64,000 nucleotides of DNA, from NCBI RefSeq assembly GCF_000721495.1, contig NZ_JOHY01000018.1:47331-111330 (forward strand), given 5' to 3'. The stretch's first letter is position 1, and every line of letters begins with the position of its first letter. Source of the stretch: Streptomyces sp. NRRL F-5123 (GTDB lineage Bacteria > Actinomycetota > Actinomycetes > Streptomycetales > Streptomycetaceae). Below, piece by piece: positions 50,401-59,900 of the stretch. The position numbers and the translations under genes are program-made. Below the pieces are notes generated by a model that was given only the letters and a program-made list of their open reading frames with translations, was not told the origin of the DNA and ran no database searches.

Positions 50401-53400
50401 CGGGGCCTCTTCGTGGGCCGTCTGCGCCTCCAGGTCGCCGGTCGGATAGGTGCCGGGCATCGGCCGCGCCTTGGGCCGCAGCGCCTCGGGGACGGCCTGC
50501 CGCAGGGCCTCACTGGCGGCGATGGCGGTCTGGCTCAGCTGTCTGGCGCCCTCGAGCCGGTCCAGGATCGCCTCTTCGAGGAGCTTCATCACCCCGTTCC
50601 GATACACGAGGCTGCCGTCGAGGAGGCTGAGATTCGCCCAGTCCTCGTCGGTCGCCTCCCGCACGATCACCGGCGGAAGGCCTTTGTCGTCCGCGGGTGC
50701 CTGGGTCAAGGTGCGGTAGGTCGGCACCGCCGCCCGCAGCCAGCCGTTGGACGTCATGGGAGGCGGAGCGGTGCCGGCGTCGGTGGTGTAGTTCAGCGTG
50801 GCCCGGATGGGCACGCGGAAGACCTGCGACCCCTCGGGGATGGGGCTGAGCATGTAGTACTCGTGGCCGAGGGAGGAGCTGGAGCCGGTGGTGCGGGTCT
50901 TCTGGTAGCTCGCGGAGTAGCCGCCCCCGACCCGGTTCAGCGGCTGCGTGGTGCTGTCGGAGTCCAGCGGGTTGGTCGCGGCGCCGGAGACGCCCGCACT
51001 GGCCTTCTTCGTCGTGTCGAACTGCTCTTCGCCGCTGATCGTGGAGCCGGTGAAGTTGAGTGTCGGAATCTTCGGCAGGTCGGTGGTGTGTTCGACGCCG
51101 CCCTGCGGCCCCTTCGTCCGGCGGCGGGTGATGTCGAGCTGCGCGGTGAACGACTGCTGCCCCAGGAGAGTGGGCACCGTGAAGACGGTGTCGGCGCCGA
51201 TCTCGATCGCCTCGTCGACGGCCCCGCGCAGCCACAGCTGCCCGCGGATCTCGTCGAGCTTGCGCTGGTTGGCGAGACGGCCGGCTCTGATGGCCTCCTG
51301 CTTCGGATGCAAGAGGCGGAGCAGGTAGGCGGGGAGGGGGGACGACGGCAGGTATCCCCCGTCCAGCAGGTGCTTTTCGAGGTCGTCGAAGAGACTGCCG
51401 AGGTCCTCCAGCTCCAGGGGCGTCGTGGACACGGCCAGGGAGCGCAACTCGGCGAGGTGGAGCGGCAGGAAGCGCGGCCTCTCCGGCGCGACACCCAGCA
51501 TGGCCAGCGAGGGGACCAGCATGTTGACCTGGTACCGCCGACCGGCGTCTGCCAGCCGCGTACCCCGCGCCGGCTGGATCTCCGGGCCCTCCGGCCGCAC
51601 CAGCGTCGCCCGCACCGCCATCCGCGCCCCCACGTGGAAGAGCGGCGTCGCCGCGCGCATGGAGCGGACGATGCGGCCGCTGCCGCCTCCGGTCCGCTTG
51701 AACGCGGTCTCGTGCTCGATCTTGTTCGGGAATCCGAGGGAACCTCCCTTCCCGGCCACCCCGGTCTCGGCATGGGGTTCACCGCCGAAGTCGAACTGGG
51801 GCAGGGGCAGGCCCATGCCCAGGGAGTTCGTCACCGTCAGCTTGCCCTGCATCTTCAACGACCGCTGGACGTACAGCTCCGCGATCGCGTCCGTGGTGGT
51901 CGGACCCAGGATGTCGGTGGTGTCGTCGAAGTCGAACGAGAACTTCAGGTAGCCGATCAGGGAGCCGGACTTCGTGTACAGCGTGGGCGAGGGCACGCTG
52001 CCGTTCCAGCCCTGGGGGATGTTCGCGCGGAGGTTGCCTTCGTCGAGGAACGCCAGCAGTTCCTCCCCGGACGCTTCGGACAGGTCCTTCAGGTACGTGG
52101 CGAACGAGGCCGTCAGGTCGGTGATCAGCACATCGTGGTGGGGAATGTCCAGCGGGCCGTACAGCGGGACCCCGGTGCGCAGCCGCGACAGCGGCGCGGG
52201 CACGGTCTCGGGCCGGCTCACGTCGATCTCGGGCAGCGCGGACCCGTTCGCCTGGTGCAGGGGGACCCACGTGGTCAGCTCCGCCGGCGCCGGGGTCGTC
52301 GCGGGCTTCCAGCCGTCGACCGGCCGGTGGCCGCGCAGCATGTCCGCCTTCGCGTTGCCCAGCCGCAGTTCCAGCGACGGCACGTAGCCGAAGGGGACGG
52401 AACGCTCCCGGCTGCGCAGGATCGACATCGACTGGGTGTGCTTCCCGCTGGTCAACTCGTCGCTGACGCCGTTGTAACCGATGTTGAACTGCGGAGCGCT
52501 GAAGTTCACATCGCGCAGGGTCACGCTCTGGGGGAAGACGTGGTTGGTGAAGAACGTACCCGGCCGCGTCACGCCCTGGGTCATGAGCTCGTCGGTCTCC
52601 GCGGTGCTGACGGCCCAGCGCTGCACCGCGGCCGGCGGACCGTCCGGCATCTCCTCCATGCCGGGCTCGGTCTTGCCCCGGAACCGGGTGGACAGCCGGA
52701 TCGAGACGGGCGACGTGCTGCCCTTGTACGGCACCGGCACGGGCATGCCGGACGCGGTGAAGAGCTTGGCCCGCCCGTTCGTCAACAGGGCTGCGGTGAC
52801 CACCCGTTGGACCTCTTCGCGGAAGGCGGGGTCCGGTTCGGCGCCGTCGGCCACGATCCGGATCACCTCCTGCCGGACCCATTCGGCGACGCTCTCCGGG
52901 ATGTCGCCGAAATGCGCCAGGCCCAGGACACCGTCCCGCTCCGTCTTCGACCCGAACGCCTCGACGGCGGCGGCGACCCCGTCCTCGGGCGGGAGGTCGG
53001 CGGACTGCTCCGCCGGCTCGCGCGGCGCGGGAGCCTCCACCATCGCGTGGAACTCGGCCGCGGCGGCCAGCGGGTCGCCCGTCGTGCCACGAGCGGCCTC
53101 CGCCCGCGCCGCCCGCTTGGCGTCGGTCTCGATACGCTCCAGCATCGCCGTGAACGACGCCATCAGGCCAGCCGACTCGTCCGTCGTGCCACGAGCCGCC
53201 TCCGCTCGCGCGAGCCGCTGCGCACGCGACTCGGGACTCTCCGCCGTCACTGGGGCGTCGCGGTGGAGCGGCGCCTCGGCCGGTGCCGACGTGTCCTGTG
53301 CCGGTCCCTGCCGCTCTGTGTGCGTTTCCGCGGCGAGTTGCGTCATCTCCAGTGCGTCGCCGGTCTCGGCGGGGATCTCGTACGCGTCGTGCGCGTCGTC

Positions 53401-56400
53401 GGGAGCCATCCACCCCCCGCCGGCCTGGGGCCGGACCCGGTACGGCTGGTGGGTGAGCTCCGTCCCGCCGGCGGCGGTCGTGATGTCCGTGCCGTCGGCC
53501 TGGTCGAAGATGGTCCGCCCCAGCGTGAGCAGGTTCCAGTCCCGCACACCCCCCGGCTCCAGGCCGTCGGACGTCAGACCCGCACGCCCCTCGGCCGGCT
53601 CCGCGCGATAAGTGGCCAGAACACCGTCCTCGACCTTGCAGGTGAAACGGCCCATCAAACTGCCCCGCACATCCGGAGCAGACTCCGAATCACCCTTCTT
53701 CCGGTGCTCGTCCGGCCAGCCGATCTGATGCCCGAACTCATGCGCGCCCATACGACGACCCGGGATGATCCCGAACGGCAACGTGGCCGGCGACGGCTTC
53801 ACCGGCTGCTTGTCAGCAGGAACACCCGGCACCGGCTTGTACACCTCCGGCACCCAATCGGCCTCGCCGTCCTCGTCGAGCACCCGCACCGGCGTCACAT
53901 GCAGGACATCACCGTTGGGAAGCCGGTGCGCGCGGTCCAGCGGACGGTTGAAAGCACCGTCGATGTCCTCCGACAGCCGCTCCCAGAAAGTGTCCAACTG
54001 CCCCTTCGTCAAACCGTCCGACGCGACAAGCCTGGTACGCACCTCCACATCCGTGTACGTCACACCACCGTGCTCGAACCGGCGCACCCAGAACGCACCG
54101 CGCCCATTCGCCAACCCGGCACCCAGATCGAGCCGCTTCGGGGGCCCGTCGCCCGAATCCCGCTGCTGCGTTTCCCTGAGAGGGGCCTCACCGTACTTGG
54201 GAACCGACGTCCACAAACGCTCCCGGAACACCGGCTCACCGGCCGCCGCACGGGCCTCCCACCAGCCCTTGCCACCGTGCGGCACCACACCCGCCACGAC
54301 CGACCGGCCGACACCCGCGGGCGCGCCCGCGGACTCCGGCGCACCCACGGGCACCGGCACGCCCTCGGAGTCGACGACCGACCCCGACGCGTCCACCGCC
54401 AGGTCCAACGTCATGTCGACAGCCGTCGCCAACGCCTCGTCAGGGGCCTGCGGTGCGACCCCGGACAACTCGGCGGCGCGCATGTGTCCCAGCACCCTGT
54501 GCAAAGAGGCCTGCCACGACGTCTGCGGCCAGTTCTGGGCGGCGTTGTAATCGGCCACGATCTGCCGCAGCCTGGGCACCGTGAGCAGGCTGAGGTCGCC
54601 TTGCCTCGCGCGCCGCACGTCAAGGACGGCGAATGCCGACATGACCATCGCGAAGCGCGGGTTCTCCGGCCCGAAGTCCGGCCCCCACTCCGGCATCTCC
54701 CGCGCCGCCCGGAGCCACGTCAGCAGCCGGTCCCGCGCGTCCGGACGCTGCGCGAACGGGCCGCCCAACCGCTGTACCAGGGCCGCCAGTCCCGCCGGGT
54801 CCGGCTCGGGATAAGCGAGGTAGAGATCCGCGTCGCCCGGCTGGTTGATGTCATCGACGATCAGCACGATCCGCGCCGGACGACCGCCCTCCTCCGCCGG
54901 CTGGAACATGGTCTGGACGTTGGCCCCGGCAACCGGCCTGCGCAGCACGTTCGCCATCTGCTGGATACCGCGCGGACTGCTGAACGCGTTGTCGGCACCG
55001 TGCGGGTAGCCGGCGACGGTGCACCCTTCGGCCAGCGATATCTCGTGCGGCGCCAGCAGCTGGACACTGCCGCGGCGCCCGAAGTACCCCGCGACTTCCG
55101 CCAGTGGCGCCCTGCGGGGGGGACCGTCGGTCACCGGCACCTCGGCGGATTCGCTGTTGGCATGGAAGGCCATCGTGTGCGCCGGCTTGAACCGCAGTGG
55201 AATTGCTGTTTCGGTCTCGTCGACGATCTCCCTTGATCCGTCCGGCAGGATCTCGACCTGCGCGTACGTGTAGTGCGCGACTTCGGTCTCGCGGGCGCCG
55301 GCGTATTCCACCGCGAGCCGATCGGCGCTCATCATGACGCGCCCGAACGTGTCCGTCCCCGCAGCAGTGACCAACGTCGTCGAGTCGATGGCACTGTCAG
55401 GAATCCACCGGCCGTCGCTGTCCCTGACCCCGCCTGGGACAGCCCGGGAACGCTTGCCCGGAGCATTGGGTATCCAGACCGCTGTCTCGTCGACCTCCCA
55501 GTCCATGTCCATGTCCTGCTGGGTCCAGAAGTCAGGACCGTTCGTCGACCAGGTCTTCACATTCAGCAGATCGGCGACCCGCGCGGGGCCTACCAGCGTC
55601 CGCGCGCCGGCCCGTTCCACCATGATCGCCAGATCGTGCCCGTCCTGCCGCAAGGAGTCCATGCGCAGCAGCTCCGCGAACTCGTCCCAGTCGTGGACGG
55701 GCAGTACGCTGCCCTCGCTGTCGCTGACCACCGGCCGCTCAGGACCACCGTGCGCCACGACCGTCCAACGATCCGCCGGCCAGGGCACGTCCATGCTGTC
55801 GATCACGGGCCAGTCGGCGTTGCCCGTCCAGTCACGGCCCAGCGCCCTGCGAGCGTCGTCGCGTATCACGGACCTCTCGTCCAGCGCGCCACGCCGCACC
55901 AGGTCCAGGGCGCCGATCTCGGCCAGGCTGTTCGCGCGGCCCTCCCGGTGCGCCAGCGTGACCAGCTCGTACAGGCTGTCGCGTTCCGCCGGGCCGAGCA
56001 CGGCCGAGTGATCGAGGTGGAGCAGCCGCCGGGCCAACGCGTCCACCTGCGGGTGTGCCGACCCGGTCAGCCGGGCGAGCACGTCATTGACGAGCCGCGC
56101 CGTCTCCGCCGGGTCAGCGGCCTGGTAGTTCGGGTCGTACGCGCTGCCTCCCAGGCCCTGGGAGTGGTCCTGCGCGGTCTCGCCGGCGCCGCCCCGGATT
56201 CGGGGGACCTGTTGTCCCATCGCCAGGTGCACGATTCCCTCGGCCCGGAACGCGCGAGGCCGCGGACTCAGCTCGTTCACCCAGTGCGACGGCAGCTTCT
56301 CGTGCCACGCCGCCACCTGTTCCGCCGACACCTGGCCGCCGTGCCATCCCGGCACCCGCGCCAGCGCGCGGTTGACGTCCGCCACCAGGTCCGGGTCCCA

Positions 56401-56983
56401 GCCGAGGCCGGTACCGTCCTGCCGCACCTCCACGGCCGCCGCGGGCGGCGCCGGGGTGATGGCGTCCTCCGCCGCGGCCCCGGGCCGGGGAGACACCGCG
56501 GGCGGCGCCGATGTGACGCCGCCTTCAACGGCCTCTCCCACCTGGGAGGACACATGCGCGGTCGCCACCGCGGGCTCCGCCGATGCGACGCCGCCTTCAA
56601 CAGCCTCTCCCACCTGGGAGGACACATGCGCGGTCGCTCCGGGCGGCGGCTCCGAGGGCTCGAAGCCGGTGAGCCGGCCGACGCCGGTGGCGGGGCTGAC
56701 GGACGTGTCGGTGGCGGGCGGGCCGTGCGGTTCGTAGGCCGGGACCTCCATGCCGCGGCGGAGGTCGGCGAAGTCCTGGAGCGGGCGGATGAGGTTCCGC
56801 AGACCGTCCTCGGCTTCGCGGAGCGCGGCTCCCGAGGCGGCGATGGCGTCGGCGTGAGCACCGGAGTGGACGCCGGCCTGGGCCTCGGCGGAAGCGTCGG
56901 AGCGGACGCCAGCCTGAGCCTCGGCAAGGCCCTCGGAATGCACGCCAGCCTGAGCCTCGGCGGAAGCGTCGGAGCGCGCCGAC
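32422..56983 (-). CDS. giant multidomain T7SS effector, C-terminal portion (about 8,180 residues, downstream of frameshift)
   Basis: This is the continuation of the giant gene that starts at 62083. Coding in this frame becomes protein-like at about 56,975 (RSDASAEAQAGV). The same frame stays open upstream to 57663, but that stretch is only the shadow of the SecA-like region. No natural start lies at the join, so it probably depends on the upstream part. The order of contents is: first lonely-Cys-like module (about 56.1-55.5 kb); metalloprotease-like HEFGH (53728-53742); beta-rich superblock 1 (about 53.0-48.0 kb) and its helical hinge (about 48.0-47.0 kb); Pro/Val-rich repeats; OTU-like domain (about 45.8-44.85 kb); OmpA-like segment (about 44.6-44.3 kb); modules 2 and 3 (about 44.2-41.6 kb). 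Then come superblock 2 (about 41.2-36.35 kb) and its hinge (about 36.2-35.3 kb), module 4 (about 35.3-33.6 kb), a Pro-rich linker and a C-terminal domain. NCBI-style names for such proteins include 'lonely Cys domain-containing protein'. Confidence 0.8.
37968..38004. repeat. hexanucleotide repeat encoding Gln-Gly/Gln-Glu
   Basis: A run of cctgcc/cctgct units encodes GQGQGQGQEQEQ in superblock 2, a site prone to length change in whole codon pairs. Confidence 0.8.
44350..44640 (-). other. OmpA-like segment in the giant effector
   Basis: FPAGGHEVGPEPLERIRELA, VVGHGNG and RASEVGGLRAKAAADALYDEL follow the OmpA/MotB peptidoglycan-binding layout. The classical Asp and Arg ligands are not both clear, so cell-wall binding is tentative. 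Confidence 0.4.
44701..44778. repeat. 18-base tandem repeat
   Basis: There are four perfect copies of cgcggacgcggccgtggt, at 44701, 44719, 44743 and 44761, with a 6-base insert between the second and third. It encodes an Ala/Thr/Ser linker between the OTU-like and OmpA-like parts. Confidence 0.9.
44860..45790 (-). other. OTU-like cysteine protease domain in the giant effector
   Basis: GTGECLLYSFVASDP (Cys codon 45724-45726) matches the OTU catalytic GDGNCLFxS motif. IEVHYNGVNHYNGSD (44860-44905) matches the C-terminal strand carrying the catalytic His before Tyr-Asn. About 280 residues separate the motifs, longer than a minimal OTU core because of an EAQAEAQAEAQ insert at about 45,220-45,255. 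Confidence 0.6.
45880..46600. repeat. linker repeat region with 270-base and 170-base direct repeats
   Basis: Blocks of about 80 bases beginning near 45,941 and 46,211 are almost identical (270-base period). Blocks near 46,111 and 46,281 share about 68 identical bases. They encode Val/Pro/Ala/Glu segments such as AVVVSEPVVESQPVPGAVEA. Confidence 0.85.
53700..53760 (-). other. HEFGH zinc-metalloprotease-like active site in the giant effector
   Basis: The sequence GAHEFGHQIGWPDEHR (HEFGH codons 53728-53742) has the HExxH zinc-binding core with a following Gly and a later His, resembling metzincin sites (HExxHxxGxxH). The surrounding 200 or so residues (FWVRRFEHGGVTYTDVEVRT to LMGRFTCKVEDGV) form one compact module. 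Confidence 0.6.
56515..56640. repeat. 72-base direct repeat (24 residues)
   Basis: gccttcaacggcctctccca (56521) recurs at 56593 with one base changed, and most of the surrounding 72 bases repeat too. It encodes TAHVSSQVGEAVEGGV twice. Confidence 0.9.
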
Positions 56984-59900
56984 GTGGGTGTTCGCGCCTG
57001 GCCGCGGGCTGTGGGCGCCGGCGGCGCCGGATTCCGCGTCACGGTCGGCGGCGCGGATGTTGGCCATGTGCTCCTGGTGGGAGTTGACGTACTTGATGAC
57101 GGCCGTGCTGACACCCGGGACGTGGTCCGGGAGCTGGAAGATCGCGTCGTCGGGTGAGACGTAGTAGGTGACACTTCCCGGGTCACCGCTGCGGGCGACA
57201 CGGTTCTCGGCCTGGATGTCGATGTCGCGGGAGACGCCGGAGTGCGCCGTGACCCGCACGTGCAGGCCGCCGAGGTTCTTGGCCGCCGGGCCCACGGGGA
57301 TGTCCACTCCGCGCGCGCCCTGCATGTTGATGACCAGGATCTTGCCCTGCTTGCCTGCCTCGTTGACCACCGCCTCGAAGGCTTCTTCCCGGTTCTTGCC
57401 CTGTTCGAGCATCCACCGCGCGTCGATCTCGACCACGTCTTTGGCGCCGAAGCCCCTGATCCGTTCCGCGATCTTGGCGACCAGGTCGTTGCGGTGCGCG
57501 ATGACCACCTGCGGTCGGCCGGTCTCCACGTGCTCCTTGAACGCGTCCGCGGCGACCTGCTCGACCTTGGCTTCGGTGCTGGGGCTGAGCACGTCGAGGA
57601 AGCGCTCCAGCAACGAGTGGTAGTAGCGGTCCTGCTCGTGGATGGGCACAGCTCCCCGGTCACGGGACAGGCCCTTGGCGCCGAACAGCGCGCTCTTGCC
57701 CGCGGCGGTGCCCGAGGCGCCGACGACCTGGTCGTACATGTCGAGCAGGTGCGGGAACGTCTCCGACTTGTGGGAGAGGCTGTCGCCGTGGATCGTGATG
57801 CCTTTCTCGGCCTCGATCGCCTGGGCCAGGCCCTCGTTCCACCGGCTCTGCGTGGAGGTCTTGGGGTTGTACATCACCTCGTGGGTGACCTGGTCGATGA
57901 TGTACAGCTTCGTGCCCTCGCCGTCGTTCCGGTCGTACAGCACGTAGTGGACGCCCTCTTTGTAGACGTCCTTGGCGAGCACGGCCATGTTCAGCCGGTG
58001 CAGGTCTTTGGGGCGCGGGGCACGGCCCAGCTGCTGCTCCAGCCACTTTTGGGCGGCCTCGGTCAGCTCACCGGGGGCGCTCCGCTCCCCCCGCTCGGAC
58101 ATGAGCAGTTCCTCGGGAAGCTCATGGGCGAGGTCCTTGAACTGCGTCACCCGGGCGATCACAGCCCGGGTGGCCACCTTCTCGGGCCCCTCGCTGAGGA
58201 TGTACTGGGTGTTGGAGTACACCGTCGCCTCGTCGATCTCGTCGATGAGCGCGTGGACCTTGATGTGGCTGGGTGTCTCCGTGCCGTCCTTGCCCGGGCT
58301 CCCGGACCCGGCCGGGCGGCCGTCCAGCGCGTCGGTGTGCAGGAAGGTGAAGCCGACGTCCTCGCCGGTGCCGATGTAGACGGTCTGCTGGCCCTTGACC
58401 ACGGGTGGGGGCGGGTCGGAGTGGTTCATCCGGTGCACCTTGTAGCCCAGGGGCTCCAGCACCATCCGGTAGAGCGCCGCCTCCCGGTTGGCCAGATTTT
58501 CCCGGGTCGTGATGACGTGCACGGCGTCCACGCCCTCGTCGGCCGCGCGGATCATGGTGTCCACCAGGAACACCAGTGACTTGCCCTCTCCCGCGGCCAT
58601 GTTGAGCACCATGCCCTTGCCGAACGCCTCGGCCCCCGCCACCTGCGTCCACCGCGGCGTCTTCCCCGTGGCGCGGGCCACCAGCGCGTAGGTCGCCGCG
58701 ATCCGGTCGGCCTCCGAGCCCTTGAGCAGCATGTGGTGCAGCGTGCTGTGGGGGAGGTCGTGCAGCCCCTCCCGTCCCGCGATGTCGAACAGGGTCCGCG
58801 CGGCCCCCACCGCCCTGTTCCCCGCGGCCAGCCCGGCCTGGACCGACTCCCAGTCCGACGCCGAGCGCGGCTCGTGCCAGCCGCCCCGGCCGTCGGGCAC
58901 GAGGGTTTCCGCGATATACCGGCCGTCCGCGGTCCTGATGGTGTTCCGGATCGCCACCGGCTTCGCGGTGCCCACGCCCTGCCGGACCAGCCGGCGCACC
59001 AGACGGGCGTTCTCCGGGCCCGCGAGTGCTCTCAACCCCTTGCGGTCGCCCTTCAAGCCCTTGTCGAGGATCAACTCGCTGGCCAGCACCTTCCCGGACC
59101 CACGCGTGACGGGATGGGTCATCTTCACGGTGATGAGCTGACCGGACTTGGTCCTGCTCACCCACCCCCCGTCGAGGAACCGGTCGAAGCTGCCGCCGCC
59201 CTTGGGCAACTGGACGAAGCGCAGCTCACGGGAGGCGTCGAACACCCCTTCCGATCCGGCCGGCACGTGCACGGGCGGCCGACCGTCGCCGAGGTCCAGC
59301 AGCCCGTCGGCCTCCGTCAGATACCTGCCGTCGGGCCGCCGCACGAAGCTGGGCTGCACCGGGGGTTCGTGGGGGGCCGAGTCCCCGTGCGGCGAGCCGC
59401 TCCCGCTGCCCGGGCCGTTCTCGTGGACGGGGTCCGGCCTCGGGCCGGTGACCGGGTCCTGGCTCTCGCGGCCCGCGGCGGGCCCGGGACCCCGGTCCTC
59501 CGCCGGCCGCCCCGCCTCCGGCCCGGCGTGGAGCCGGAGGCCGGGCGCGGAGGCCATGGCGGTGAGGGCGGACGCCGCGTCGTGGGCCGGGTTCGGGGTG
59601 CCTTCGGCGTCGCGGCGCTCGTGGCCCGCGTGGGCGTCGTGGCCCTCGTGGGCGTCCGCCGTGAGGGCGGAGCGCGAGGTGCGGACGGCCGGTGCCTCGG
59701 CCACGGTGCCTGCGCCGGCGGAGGTCTCCGCGTCGTTCCGGGACGGCCGCGCCGTGGACGTGGTGGCAGGCGTACGCGCGGGGGTGTTCGGCCCGCTCGG
59801 CCGCTCGGCGGAGGACCGCGCTCCCGCGTCGGCCTCGGACACGGTGGTGGCGGGCCCCCGTTCGCCGAGCGGTCCGCGGGTCGCCGCCGGCCGCGCGGAC

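Noticed and set aside
48589..55236. Open frame of over 2,200 codons on the + strand opposite the giant gene
   Set aside because: Codon phase and composition match an antisense shadow of the giant effector gene, and no domain is recognisable.
56971..56985. Programmed ribosomal frameshift as the explanation for the split giant gene
   Set aside because: No classical slippery heptamer, stop-dependent site or strong pausing structure is evident; a GC-dinucleotide indel is simpler.
57000..57663. Start of the giant C-terminal part at 57663
   Set aside because: The 220 or so residues after this start are Ser/Arg/Thr-rich shadow of the SecA-like motor frame, so it is not a natural N terminus.
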